NCBI RefSeq assembly: GCF_027920745.1
Contig: NZ_JAQIBB010000013.1
Span: forward strand, 1-52,809
Direction: 5' to 3'
Source: Gallibacterium faecale
GTDB taxonomy: Bacteria; Pseudomonadota; Gammaproteobacteria; Enterobacterales; Pasteurellaceae
DNA: 52,809 nt
Position 1 is the first letter of the stretch. The number at the start of each line of letters is the position of its first letter. The notes beneath the pieces were generated by a model. It did no database searches, was not told where the DNA came from, and saw only the letters and a list, made by a program, of their open reading frames with translations. This document shows positions 41,658 to 50,710 of this stretch, piece after piece. The translations under genes were made by a program, and so were the position numbers.

Positions 41658-43117
41658 TTAAACATTGGATTAACGGCAAAGAAGTCGCAAGTGAAGAAAC
41701 ATTCCAAAATATTAATCCTGCAACTGGAGAAGTGATTTGTGAAGTAGCCAGTGGTGGTGAAAAAGAAATTAATGCTGCAGTACAAGCGGCAAAAGAGGCC
41801 TTTCCTAAATGGTCGAAAACCCCTGCTAAAGAACGTGCTAAATTAATGCGTAATTTAGGTGACTTAATTGATAAACATGTCGCCCAACTCGCAGAATTAG
41901 AAACTTTAGATACAGGTTTACCAATTCATCAAACTAAAAATGTTCTCATTCCTCGAGCTTCACACAACTTCAATTTCTTTGCTGAAGTCTGTACTCGAAT
42001 GAATGGGCATTCTTATCCTGTTGATGACAAAATGCTTAACTATACGCTCTATCAACCAGTTGGTGTTTGTGGGCTCGTTTCACCTTGGAATGTACCTTTT
42101 ATGACAGCCACTTGGAAAACTGCACCTTGTCTAGCATTAGGTAATACCGCAGTATTAAAAATGTCTGAACTCTCACCACTCACAGCCAATGAATTAGGTC
42201 GTTTAGCGTTAGAAGCGGGTATTCCAGAAGGGGTATTTAATGTAGTGCAAGGTTATGGTGCCACTGCAGGTCATGCCCTTGTTTGTCACAATGATGTTCG
42301 TGCAGTTTCTTTCACGGGCGGTACCGTTACTGGTCGCAATATTATGCGTAATGCCGGTTTGAAAAAATTCTCAATGGAATTAGGCGGAAAATCACCAGTA
42401 TTGATCTTTGATGATGCAGATGTAGAACATGCTTTAGACTCTTCTCTATTTGCGATTTTCTCTTTAAATGGCGAACGTTGTACCGCAGGTTCACGTATTT
42501 TCATTCAAGAAACCATCTATGATGATTTTGTTAAAGAATTTGCAGAACGTGCTAAACGTATCATTGTTGGCGATCCACAAGACTTTAATACCCAAGTAGG
42601 TTCAATGATTACTCGTCAACATTACGACAAAGTTACCGGATACATTCGTATTGGTATTGAAGAAGGGGCAACCTTAATGGCAGGCGGTCTAGAACGCCCA
42701 GAAGGTTTACCAGAACACCTCAGTAAAGGTAACTTCATTCGCCCAACTGTGTTCGCTAATGTGAATAATAAAATGCGGATCGCACAAGAAGAGATCTTTG
42801 GTCCAGTCGTTTGCTTAATTCCATTCAAAGATGAAGAAGAAGCGCTTCGCTTAGCCAATGATGTGGAATATGGTCTTGCTTCTTATGTCTGGACTAACGA
42901 TCTCGGTAAAGCACATCGTTTAGCGCACGGTATCGAAGCCGGTATGGTATTTATCAATAGTCATAATATTCGTGATCTCCGTCAGCCATTTGGTGGTGTA
43001 AAAGCGTCTGGTGTTGGTCGTGAAGGTGGTGAATACAGTTTTGAAGTCTTTGCTGAAATCAAAAATATCTGTTTACCGTTACAAAATCACACTATCCCAC
43101 GCTGGGGCGTAAAATAA
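41654..43117 (+). CDS. hpaE: 5-carboxymethyl-2-hydroxymuconate semialdehyde dehydrogenase
   Basis: NAD-dependent aldehyde dehydrogenase that oxidises the ring-cleavage product of homoprotocatechuate. The 487 residues have the ALDH catalytic pair E242 (KFSMELGGKSPV) and C276 (NGERCTAGSRIF), the NAD-binding FTGGTVTGRNI and the bridging-domain end EYSFEVFAEIKN. It sits between hpaG2 (4-bp overlap) and hpaD (16 bp), the same order as E. coli hpaGED. Confidence 0.95.
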   Translation: MIKHWINGKEVASEETFQNINPATGEVICEVASGGEKEINAAVQAAKEAFPKWSKTPAKERAKLMRNLGDLIDKHVAQLAELETLDTGLPIHQTKNVLIPRASHNFNFFAEVCTRMNGHSYPVDDKMLNYTLYQPVGVCGLVSPWNVPFMTATWKTAPCLALGNTAVLKMSELSPLTANELGRLALEAGIPEGVFNVVQGYGATAGHALVCHNDVRAVSFTGGTVTGRNIMRNAGLKKFSMELGGKSPVLIFDDADVEHALDSSLFAIFSLNGERCTAGSRIFIQETIYDDFVKEFAERAKRIIVGDPQDFNTQVGSMITRQHYDKVTGYIRIGIEEGATLMAGGLERPEGLPEHLSKGNFIRPTVFANVNNKMRIAQEEIFGPVVCLIPFKDEEEALRLANDVEYGLASYVWTNDLGKAHRLAHGIEAGMVFINSHNIRDLRQPFGGVKASGVGREGGEYSFEVFAEIKNICLPLQNHTIPRWGVK

Positions 43118-43133
43118 ACATAAGGAGAGCGCT

Positions 43134-43982
43134 ATGGGTAAACTAGCATTAGCCGCCAAAATTACACACGTACCGTCAATGTATCTTTCTGAATTACCGG
43201 GAAAAAACCATGGTTGCCGTGAAAGTGCAATCCAAGGCCATTACGAAATTAGTCGCCGTTGTCGTGAGTTAGGGGTCGATACCATCGTTGTTTTTGATAC
43301 ACACTGGTTGGTGAATAGTGCTTATCACATTAACTGCTGTGATCATTTTGAAGGGATCTATACCAGTAATGAACTACCTCATTTCATTAAAGACATTACA
43401 TTTAATTATGATGGTAATCCTGAATTAGGGCATTTAATCGCTGATTTTGCTGTGAAGAAAGGGGTACGTGCCCAAGCACATGAAATTCCAAGTTTAAAAT
43501 TGGAATATGGCACATTAGTACCAATGCGATATATGAATCAAGATAAGCATTTCAAAGTCGTATCAATTTCTGCATTTTGTACCTCGCACGATTTTGAAAA
43601 TAGTCGCAAATTAGGTGAGGCTGTACTAGAAGCAATCGAGGCTTATGATGGTACTGTTGCGGTATTAGCGAGTGGTTCACTTTCACACTACTTCATTCCA
43701 GATGAACGTGCAGCAGAGGGAATGAACAGTTATACCAGAGAGTTTGAACATCAAGTTGATTTACACGTCGTTGATATGTGGAAACGAGGCAACTTCAAAG
43801 ATTTCTGTGCAATGTTGCCGGAATATGCTGAATTTTGCCGAGGTGAAGGCAATATGCATGATACTGTGATGCTACTCGGTATGCTTGGTTGGGATAAATA
43901 CGATAAGGGTGTAGAAATCCTTACTGATCTTTTCCCAAGTTCTGGTACTGGACAAATTAATGCGATTTTTCCGCTTGCATAA
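43134..43982 (+). CDS. hpaD: Homoprotocatechuate (3,4-dihydroxyphenylacetate) 2,3-dioxygenase
   Basis: Extradiol ring-cleaving dioxygenase of the LigB (class III) superfamily. The 282 residues are strikingly similar to E. coli HpaD: KITHVPSMYLSELPGKNHGC, VVFDTHWLVNSAYHI, TSNELPHFI, SLKLEYGTLVPMRYMN, SGSLSHYFI and GEGNMHDTVMLLGMLGWDKYD. The conserved His residues near positions 12 and 57-65 and a downstream Glu fit the Fe(II) site of that family. The start follows AAGGAG. Confidence 0.96.
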   Translation: MGKLALAAKITHVPSMYLSELPGKNHGCRESAIQGHYEISRRCRELGVDTIVVFDTHWLVNSAYHINCCDHFEGIYTSNELPHFIKDITFNYDGNPELGHLIADFAVKKGVRAQAHEIPSLKLEYGTLVPMRYMNQDKHFKVVSISAFCTSHDFENSRKLGEAVLEAIEAYDGTVAVLASGSLSHYFIPDERAAEGMNSYTREFEHQVDLHVVDMWKRGNFKDFCAMLPEYAEFCRGEGNMHDTVMLLGMLGWDKYDKGVEILTDLFPSSGTGQINAIFPLA

Positions 43983-43992
43983 GGAGCAATAA

Positions 43993-44376
43993 ATGCCACA
44001 TTTTATTGTTGAAGCAACAGATAATCTAAAGGGTGATGTTGATTTTGCAGCTCTTTTCCCACAAGTGCATGACTATCTAGCTGGTACAGGTATTTTCCCT
44101 CTTGGTGGTATCCGTAGCCGAGTACATTGGGTTGATGTTTATCGTATGGCAGATGGTAAAGAAGATGATGCTTTCGTCCATATCACCTTAAAAATTGGTG
44201 CGGGACGAGATCAAGCTGAATTAAAACGTGTTGGGGAAAACCTGTTTTCATTATTAACACAATTTTTTGAACCAACTTTTGCTAAACGTTATTTCGCATT
44301 ATCTTTTGAAATCAGTGAGTTAAGTGAAACATTGAATTTTAAAAAGAATAATGTTCACACACGTTTTAAAAAATAA
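43993..44376 (+). CDS. hpaF: 5-carboxymethyl-2-hydroxymuconate delta-isomerase
   Basis: Tautomerase-superfamily enzyme that isomerises 5-carboxymethyl-2-hydroxymuconate. The 127 residues open MPHFIVEATDNL, so Pro becomes the N-terminal catalytic base after Met removal. The motif HDYLAGTGIFPLGGIRSRVHWVDVYRMADG (about residues 32-60) is typical, and the length equals E. coli HpaF. It lies 10 bp after hpaD. Confidence 0.94.
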   Translation: MPHFIVEATDNLKGDVDFAALFPQVHDYLAGTGIFPLGGIRSRVHWVDVYRMADGKEDDAFVHITLKIGAGRDQAELKRVGENLFSLLTQFFEPTFAKRYFALSFEISELSETLNFKKNNVHTRFKK

Positions 44377-44397
44377 CTTCACTAAATAGGAGAGTGT

Positions 44398-45609
44398 ATG
44401 CCGAACTCACGTACACCAATTAAACCTTTATCTGAAACTGCTCTGATCATTTTTTTAGGTGGTTTAGTTGGCTTCGGCCCACTCTCTATTGATATGTATC
44501 TGCCTACCTTCCCTAATATTGCGGAATACTTAGGAGCAGATATATCTCAAGTTCAATTTACAGTAAGTACATTCCTGATGGGCTTTTGTGCTGGGATGTT
44601 ACTCTATGGGCCATTATCTGATCGTTATGGACGCCGCTTTATCTTAATTATTGGTATGTCGCTCTATGTCTTAGCGAGTATAGCCTGTTTATTTGCCACC
44701 AATATTGAACAATTACTCATTTGTCGATTTTTGCAGGCATTTGGCGGTGGCGCTACTCCCGTTTTAGGACGGGCTATTGTGCGAGATCGCTTTCCACCGC
44801 AACGCACTGTAAGCATTCTATCCATGATGCAGCTAATCACAATGTTAGCGCCATTACTCGCCCCTATGATTGGCGGCGTATTATTGATCTTCTTTGATTG
44901 GCGTTCCAACTTTGTATTACTTGCTATTTTAGGTGCTATCTGTTGGATTATTGTCTATTTTCGCCTTGAAGAAACTCATCAGGTTAATGTTTCTGCTCCA
45001 TTAACATTAACAACTATTTTTCATCCTTATTGCATTGTCCTTCGTAATCCACCTACCGTAGGCTATATTTTCTGCCTATCTTCAATGTTTGGTGGCTTAT
45101 TCACCTATGTTGCAGGTACACCTTTTGTTTACATTGATTACTTTCATTTCTCACCACAACATTATGGTTATTTCTTTGGACTCAATGTTATTGGGATCAT
45201 CATATGTACTTTATTAAATAATCGATTTGCCAAAAAATATTCATTACAAACCCTCTTAGCAGGCGAAGTCAGTTTAGTCGCCATTGCGGGTATTGGATTT
45301 GCTTTCGCAGATCCTAACAACTTAATCGCCATTATGTTGCCATTATTCCTTTTTATTGGCCTAACTGGTGCGATTGCACCTAACATTATGGCCATGCTAT
45401 TACAACTACATCGTAATCGTGCGGGCACAGCAATGGCTCTTGCCACCTCAATGCAATTTGCTGGAGGTCTCTTCGCTAGTGCAGCACTCTCTTATTTTTT
45501 TCAAGGAACACCACAAACCATGCTTCTCGTGCTTTGTGTCTGTTCTATCTGTGCAGTAACAGGATTTTTACTCGCTGCATTTTTATCAAATAAACAACAA
45601 ACATCATAA
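44398..45609 (+). CDS. Bcr/CflA-type MFS transporter inside the hpa operon
   Basis: A 403-residue twelve-helix major facilitator of the DHA1 drug:H+ antiporter group. Motifs are GPLSIDMYLPTFPNIAE (helix 1, Bcr/CflA signature), GPLSDRYGRRFILIIG (MFS motif A, about residue 62) and RFLQAFGGGATPVLGRAIVRD (motif B). It is not the ACS-family type of HpaX. It sits between hpaF (21 bp) and hpaH (18 bp) in the same direction, so it is probably coexpressed. It might export pathway intermediates or toxic catechols, or the cluster may simply have captured it; neither can be decided from sequence. Confidence 0.88.
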   Translation: MPNSRTPIKPLSETALIIFLGGLVGFGPLSIDMYLPTFPNIAEYLGADISQVQFTVSTFLMGFCAGMLLYGPLSDRYGRRFILIIGMSLYVLASIACLFATNIEQLLICRFLQAFGGGATPVLGRAIVRDRFPPQRTVSILSMMQLITMLAPLLAPMIGGVLLIFFDWRSNFVLLAILGAICWIIVYFRLEETHQVNVSAPLTLTTIFHPYCIVLRNPPTVGYIFCLSSMFGGLFTYVAGTPFVYIDYFHFSPQHYGYFFGLNVIGIIICTLLNNRFAKKYSLQTLLAGEVSLVAIAGIGFAFADPNNLIAIMLPLFLFIGLTGAIAPNIMAMLLQLHRNRAGTAMALATSMQFAGGLFASAALSYFFQGTPQTMLLVLCVCSICAVTGFLLAAFLSNKQQTS

Positions 45610-45627
45610 TAGGTTTAAGGTGAAACT

Positions 45628-46431
45628 ATGTTAACTCAAGACATCATTCAACAAGCGGCACTTGCATTAAATCAAGCAGAAAAAAGTAGAACTCAGATTG
45701 AACAATTTTCTTTAGCTTATCCAGGAATTACGATTGAAGATGCGTATGCAATTCAAAAAGAGTGGGTGGCAATGAAAATTGCAGAGGGGCGTGTTTTAAA
45801 AGGCCATAAAATTGGTTTAACTTCTAAAGCGATGCAGAATAGTTCACAAATTGATGAACCTGATTATGGGGCATTATTAGATGATATGTTCTTTGAAGAA
45901 AATGGGGAAATTCCAATCTCACGTTTTATTGTCCCGAGAGTGGAAGTTGAATTAGCCTTTATCCTAAAACGTGATTTAACGGGGCCTAATTGCACTATTT
46001 TTGATGTATTAGATGCCACTGACTATGTGATTCCTGCTTTAGAAATTATTGATGCTCGCATTGAATCTTTTGATCGAAAAACTAAAGTTCCTCGTCGTGT
46101 ATTTGATACGATTTCTGATAATGCTGCTAATGCTGGCGTGGTTTTGGGCGGTCGTGCAATTAAGCCAATGGATGTTGATTTACGCAGAGTTGCTGCGGTG
46201 CTTTATCGTAATGGTATTGTTGAAGAATCCGGAGTATCCGCAGCAGTATTAAATAATCCACTTAAAGGTGTTGCTTGGTTAGCCAATAAATTAGCACCTC
46301 ATGGTGTCACCCTCAAAGCAGGCCAAATTATTTTAGGAGGATCTTTTACTCGTCCGGTGCCAGCAAGACAAGGCGATACATTCCATGTGGATTATCACGA
46401 GCTCGGCAGTATCTCAATGCAGTTCGTTTAG
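45628..46431 (+). CDS. hpaH: 2-oxo-hepta-3-ene-1,7-dioate hydratase
   Basis: Hydratase of the MhpD/HpaH family (FAH-like fold) that adds water ahead of the aldolase step. The 267 residues include EDAYAIQKEWVAMKIAEGR, GHKIGLTSKAMQ, DYGALLDDMFF, the metal ExE motif RVEVELAFIL (about residue 110), and VVLGGRAIKPMDVDL. RBS AAGGTGA. hpaI starts 12 bp after the stop. Confidence 0.94.
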   Translation: MLTQDIIQQAALALNQAEKSRTQIEQFSLAYPGITIEDAYAIQKEWVAMKIAEGRVLKGHKIGLTSKAMQNSSQIDEPDYGALLDDMFFEENGEIPISRFIVPRVEVELAFILKRDLTGPNCTIFDVLDATDYVIPALEIIDARIESFDRKTKVPRRVFDTISDNAANAGVVLGGRAIKPMDVDLRRVAAVLYRNGIVEESGVSAAVLNNPLKGVAWLANKLAPHGVTLKAGQIILGGSFTRPVPARQGDTFHVDYHELGSISMQFV

Positions 46432-46443
46432 GAGGGATTGCTA

Positions 46444-47253
46444 ATGAAATTACCTGAAAATTTATTTAAAAAAGCGATTAATAACAAACAAGCTCAAATC
46501 GGTGTCTGGGTGGGGATGGCTAATGGATATGCTTGTGAAATAGCAGCGAATGCTGGCTTTGACTGGTTATTGTTAGACGGTGAACACGCCCCTAATGATA
46601 TTCAAACCTTATTACATCAATTACAAGTTGTTAGCGGTTATCCTTCAACCTCAGCTATCGTTCGTCCACCAATTGGTGATCCTGTGATTATTAAACAGTT
46701 ATTAGATATTGGTGCACAAACCTTATTAATTCCAATGGTAGAAACTGTTGAACAAGCAGAAGCATTAGTTCGAGCAGTACGCTATCCACCTCGTGGTATT
46801 CGTGGCGTTGGTAGTGCCTTAGCTCGTGCTTCACGTTGGAATAATGTAGAAAACTATTTACATCAAGCTGATCAAGAAATTTGTTTATTACTGCAAATTG
46901 AAACTGAAAAAGGATTACAAAATCTGTCTGAAATTGCTAAAGTGGACGGGGTTGATGGTATTTTCATTGGGCCAGCCGATTTAAGTGCTTCATTAGGTCA
47001 TTTAGGTAATCCGGGGCACCCTGAAGTACAAGAACATATTGAGCAAGCGATTAGAATTATTCGCCAAGCCAATAAAGCACCAGGTATTCTTTATGCAGAT
47101 CCTAAGATGGCACATCACTATTTAGCACTCGGTTGTCTTTTTGTCGCAGTAGGCGTTGATACCTCAATTTTAATGCGAGAGTTATCTAAATTGGCGAGTA
47201 GTTTTAAACAACAAACACCAACGATAACAACAAGCCGTAATAGTGTGTATTAA
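46444..47253 (+). CDS. hpaI: 4-hydroxy-2-oxo-heptane-1,7-dioate aldolase
   Basis: Class II TIM-barrel aldolase that yields pyruvate and succinate semialdehyde. The start is the ATG at 46444 behind AGGAGG (a TTG at 46438 is nearer the RBS and unlikely). The 269 residues hold the catalytic DGEHAPND (D45, H48), IVRPPIGD, the metal Glu in LLQIETEKGL and the metal Asp in IFIGPADLSASLG. It is the last ring-pathway gene before the semialdehyde dehydrogenase. Confidence 0.95.
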   Translation: MKLPENLFKKAINNKQAQIGVWVGMANGYACEIAANAGFDWLLLDGEHAPNDIQTLLHQLQVVSGYPSTSAIVRPPIGDPVIIKQLLDIGAQTLLIPMVETVEQAEALVRAVRYPPRGIRGVGSALARASRWNNVENYLHQADQEICLLLQIETEKGLQNLSEIAKVDGVDGIFIGPADLSASLGHLGNPGHPEVQEHIEQAIRIIRQANKAPGILYADPKMAHHYLALGCLFVAVGVDTSILMRELSKLASSFKQQTPTITTSRNSVY

Positions 47254-47269
47254 CACAAAGGAACAAATT

Positions 47270-48721
47270 ATGGATCTTTCAAATTTTAGTTTATTACGAA
47301 CCCAATCATACATTAACGGTCATTTTGTTAATGCAGAATCAGGTAACGTTTTCCCCGTTACTAATCCTGCCACTGGTGAAGTGCTTTGTGAAGTTAGCGA
47401 TGCAGGTATTAAAGAAACTGAACAAGCTTTATATGCTGCACAACAAGCACAACAAGCTTGGGCAGCGAAAACAGGCAAAGAACGTGGTCAAATCTTACGT
47501 CGTTGGTTTGATCTCGTGATGGCAAATCAAGAGGAACTTGCACAATTATTAAGTCTTGAACAAGGTAAACCATTGGCTGAAAGTCGAGGTGAAATTGCTT
47601 ATGGCGCCAGTTTCTTAGAATGGTTTGCTGAAGAAGCAAAACGTGCTTACGGTGATGTGATTCCACAAGATAAAGTGAATCGTCGTATTGTCGTGATTAA
47701 ACAGCCTATCGGGGTTGTCGCAGCAATTACGCCTTGGAACTTCCCGAATGCGATGATTACACGTAAAGCTGCGCCTGCACTCGCCAGCGGTTGTACGATG
47801 GTTTTGAAACCTGCACCGGAAACCCCATTATCTGCTTTAGCATTAGCTGTATTAGCAGAACAAGCTGGCGTTCCTGCCGGGGTGTTTAATGTGGTTATTG
47901 GGACTGATGCTGTCGGGATTGGTAAAGTCTTAAGCCAACACGATATCGTAAAAAAACTCACGTTCACTGGTTCTACTCGTGTCGGTAAAATTTTAATGGA
48001 GCAATGTGCTTCAACAGTGAAAAAAGTTGCTCTTGAATTAGGTGGTAACGCACCATCTATTGTATTTGATGATGCTGATCTTGATACAGCGATCGAAGGC
48101 ATTATTGCTTCTAAATTCCGTAATGCTGGACAGACTTGCGTTTGTACCAATCGTATCTATGTACAACGTGGTATTTATCAGGCTTTTGTCGAAAAATTCT
48201 TAGCACGTGTACAACAGATGAAGGTAGGCTCCGCTTTTGAACAAAACGTAGAAATTGGTCCTTTAATCAATCAAAATGCTGTTCATAAAATCGAAGATCA
48301 TATTGCAGATGCGTTAGCTAAAGGAGCTACTCGTGTGTGCGGTGGTAAGTTACATGCTCTTGGCGGTACTTTCTTTGAGCCAACTATTTTAACTAACGTT
48401 AATCAAAATATGAAAGTCGCTAAAGAAGAAACCTTTGCACCATTAGCACCAATTTTCTGTTTTGATACGGAAGAAGAGGCCATCCAAATGGCAAATGATA
48501 CTGAATTTGGCCTTGCATCTTATATCTATACACCAAATATGAGCCGAATTTGGCGAGTCAGTGAAGCACTTGACTATGGTATGGTAGGAATTAATGAAGG
48601 CATTATTTCTACTGAAGTTGCACCATTTGGTGGTGTGAAACAATCTGGGCTAGGACGCGAAGGTTCACGTTATGGTCTGGAAGAGTTTATGGAAATGAAA
48701 TATCTCTGTATGAAAATTTAG
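47270..48721 (+). CDS. gabD: Succinate-semialdehyde dehydrogenase (GabD type)
   Basis: Aldehyde dehydrogenase that would turn the HpaI product succinate semialdehyde into succinate. The start is the ATG at 47270 (MDLSNFSLLRTQSYING) behind AAAGGAA; the frame is open 9 codons upstream. The 483 residues have the catalytic Glu in KKVALELGGNAPSIVFDDAD, the Cys loop FRNAGQTCVCTNRIYVQ with the second cysteine typical of GabD, and TPWNFPNAMITRKAAPALA. It lies 16 bp after hpaI. Its presence closes the pathway to the TCA cycle. No gabT is nearby. Confidence 0.93.
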   Translation: MDLSNFSLLRTQSYINGHFVNAESGNVFPVTNPATGEVLCEVSDAGIKETEQALYAAQQAQQAWAAKTGKERGQILRRWFDLVMANQEELAQLLSLEQGKPLAESRGEIAYGASFLEWFAEEAKRAYGDVIPQDKVNRRIVVIKQPIGVVAAITPWNFPNAMITRKAAPALASGCTMVLKPAPETPLSALALAVLAEQAGVPAGVFNVVIGTDAVGIGKVLSQHDIVKKLTFTGSTRVGKILMEQCASTVKKVALELGGNAPSIVFDDADLDTAIEGIIASKFRNAGQTCVCTNRIYVQRGIYQAFVEKFLARVQQMKVGSAFEQNVEIGPLINQNAVHKIEDHIADALAKGATRVCGGKLHALGGTFFEPTILTNVNQNMKVAKEETFAPLAPIFCFDTEEEAIQMANDTEFGLASYIYTPNMSRIWRVSEALDYGMVGINEGIISTEVAPFGGVKQSGLGREGSRYGLEEFMEMKYLCMKI

Positions 48722-48735
48722 CATTTTCGCTGATA

Positions 48736-48770
48736 AAAAAATGCCAGTGCTTACAACACTGGCATTTTTA
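48736..48770. terminator. Bidirectional terminator between gabD and accC
   Basis: A 14-bp stem, AAAAATGCCAGTG extended by one base pair, with its complement CACTGGCATTTTT and a 7-base loop, flanked by A and T runs. The accC stop codon begins at the next base. Confidence 0.88.
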
Positions 48771-50117
48771 TTATTCATTTAAACCAAGTTTTTTCTCTAA
48801 GTAATGAATATTAGTACCACCTTTTTGGAAATTCTTATCATCAAGAATCATCTCATGTAGTGGAATATTGGTTTTAATCCCTTCAATAATGGTTTCATTT
48901 AATGCAGTTTGCATACGACGAATAGCCACTTGACGATCTTCACCATAACTGATTAATTTACCAATCATTGAGTCATAATTCGGCGGTACAGTATAACCAC
49001 CATAAATATGGGAATCCCAACGGATACCAAAACCACCTGGCGAATGTAAATGCTCAATCTTACCTGGTGATGGTAAGAATGTCGCAGGATCTTCGGCATT
49101 AATACGACATTCAATCGCATGGCCACGTACTTTGATATCTTCTTGTTTGAATGAAAGTGGTAAACCCGCCGCAATACGTAACTGTTCTTTCACTAAATCT
49201 ACACCAGTGATCATTTCAGTTACTGGATGCTCTACTTGAATACGCGTATTCATTTCAATGAAATAAAATTCACCATTTTCATAGAGGAATTCAAATGTAC
49301 CTGCACCACGATACCCAATTTCTTTACAAGCATTCGCACAACGTTCGCCAATATTACGACGCATTTCTTCAGTAATACCTGGTGCAGGTGCTTCTTCAAC
49401 CACTTTTTGGTGACGACGTTGCATAGAACAATCACGTTCTGCTAAATAGATTGCATTGCCGTGTGTATCTGCTAACACTTGAACTTCAATATGGCGTGGA
49501 TTCTCTAAATATTTTTCCATATACACCATATCATTATTGAATGCTGCTTTTGCTTCTGCCTTAGTCATCGCAATTGCTTCTTCTAAAGCACTCTCTTGAC
49601 GAACAACACGCATACCACGTCCGCCACCACCACCTGATGCTTTAATAATAATTGGATAACCAATGCGTTTCGCAATTTCTTTATTTTTATTAATATCACG
49701 ACCTAATGGGCCATCTGAACCTGGTACACAAGGTACCCCCGCTTTTTTCATTGCTTCAATCGCAGAAACTTTATCACCCATTAGGCGAATAACGTCTGCT
49801 GTTGGTCCAATAAAAATAAACCCTGAACGCTCTACTTGCTCTGCAAAATCTGCATTTTCAGATAAGAAACCATATCCCGGATGAATCGCATCTGCACCAG
49901 TTACCTCAGCTGCCGCAATAATTGCTGGAATATTTAAATAGCTTTTTGCTGAAGGAGCTGGCCCAATACATACTGTTTCATCTGCAAGCAATACGTGTTT
50001 TAACATACGGTCAGCGGTTGAATGAACTGCTACCGTTGCGATATTTAATTCTTTACACGCTCTTAAAATACGTAATGCGATCTCACCACGGTTGGCAATA
50101 ACCACTTTTTCTAACAT
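48771..50117 (-). CDS. accC: Biotin carboxylase subunit of acetyl-CoA carboxylase
   Basis: ATP-grasp enzyme that carboxylates the biotin on AccB, the first committed step of fatty acid synthesis. The start is the ATG at 50117 (MLEKVVIANRGEIALRI), the family N-terminus; the frame extends 10 codons upstream. The 448 residues include GYGFLSENADFA, KASGGGGGRGMRVV (ATP-binding glycine loop), ERDCSMQRRHQKVVEEAP, FIEMNTRIQVEHPVTE and GHAIECRINAEDP. It forms the operon aroQ-accB-accC. Confidence 0.97.
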   Translation of the reverse strand: MLEKVVIANRGEIALRILRACKELNIATVAVHSTADRMLKHVLLADETVCIGPAPSAKSYLNIPAIIAAAEVTGADAIHPGYGFLSENADFAEQVERSGFIFIGPTADVIRLMGDKVSAIEAMKKAGVPCVPGSDGPLGRDINKNKEIAKRIGYPIIIKASGGGGGRGMRVVRQESALEEAIAMTKAEAKAAFNNDMVYMEKYLENPRHIEVQVLADTHGNAIYLAERDCSMQRRHQKVVEEAPAPGITEEMRRNIGERCANACKEIGYRGAGTFEFLYENGEFYFIEMNTRIQVEHPVTEMITGVDLVKEQLRIAAGLPLSFKQEDIKVRGHAIECRINAEDPATFLPSPGKIEHLHSPGGFGIRWDSHIYGGYTVPPNYDSMIGKLISYGEDRQVAIRRMQTALNETIIEGIKTNIPLHEMILDDKNFQKGGTNIHYLEKKLGLNE

Positions 50118-50186
50118 AACTTGTATCCATGATTTGAAAGTTAACAACGCAACTTGTTATGAGTTGCGTTGTAGATAAACATTGGT

Positions 50187-50648
50187 CTATTCGATAACGA
50201 TTAATTGCTCATCAAACTCAACCGCATCACCATCATTGACAAGAATCGCTTTTACAACACCTGCTTTATCAGATTCAATACGATTCATCATTTTCATTGC
50301 TTCAACAATACAAAGGGTATCACCAACTTTAACGGTTTTACCAACTTCAACGAACGGTGCTGCTTCTGGGCTTGGGCTACGATAGAAAGTTCCCACCATT
50401 GGAGAGCGAATAATATGACCAGATACAGTACCTTTATCTTCTGCTGATACTGCTTTTGGTGCTGGCTCAGCCACTGCTGGTGCAACTTGTTGAGGCACAA
50501 CAAATGATTGCGGCATTACTGGCGCTGGTGCCGCAGCAACGTTACCACGACTAATACGTACTGACTCTTCACCTTCGGAAATTTCAATTTCCATGATGCC
50601 TGATTCTTCAACCAATTCGATAAGTTTTTTTATTTTACGAATATCCAT
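50187..50648 (-). CDS. accB: Biotin carboxyl carrier protein of acetyl-CoA carboxylase
   Basis: The 153 residues comprise an N-terminal helix (MDIRKIKKLIELVEESGIMEIEI), a Pro/Ala-rich linker (about residues 37-70; APAPVMPQ, APAVAEPAPKA) and a C-terminal biotinyl domain with the biotin-accepting lysine K119 in VEAMKMMN. It is 69 bp upstream of accC in the same operon. Confidence 0.97.
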   Translation of the reverse strand: MDIRKIKKLIELVEESGIMEIEISEGEESVRISRGNVAAAPAPVMPQSFVVPQQVAPAVAEPAPKAVSAEDKGTVSGHIIRSPMVGTFYRSPSPEAAPFVEVGKTVKVGDTLCIVEAMKMMNRIESDKAGVVKAILVNDGDAVEFDEQLIVIE

Positions 50649-50710
50649 AATTTGATCCGTTATAAGTTAATTGTTTAATCGACAAACCACAAAAACGCTG
50701 GTGGCAATGA

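Noticed and set aside
41776..41784. ACAAGCGGC, one mismatch from the Actinobacillus-type uptake core (also near 45651)
   Set aside because: Imperfect, and both encode QAA in coding sequence; the perfect cores in the window are of the Haemophilus type.
47647..48150. 167-codon open frame antisense to gabD
   Set aside because: A shadow of a biased coding sequence with low-complexity Ala/Thr/Ser translation and no start signal.
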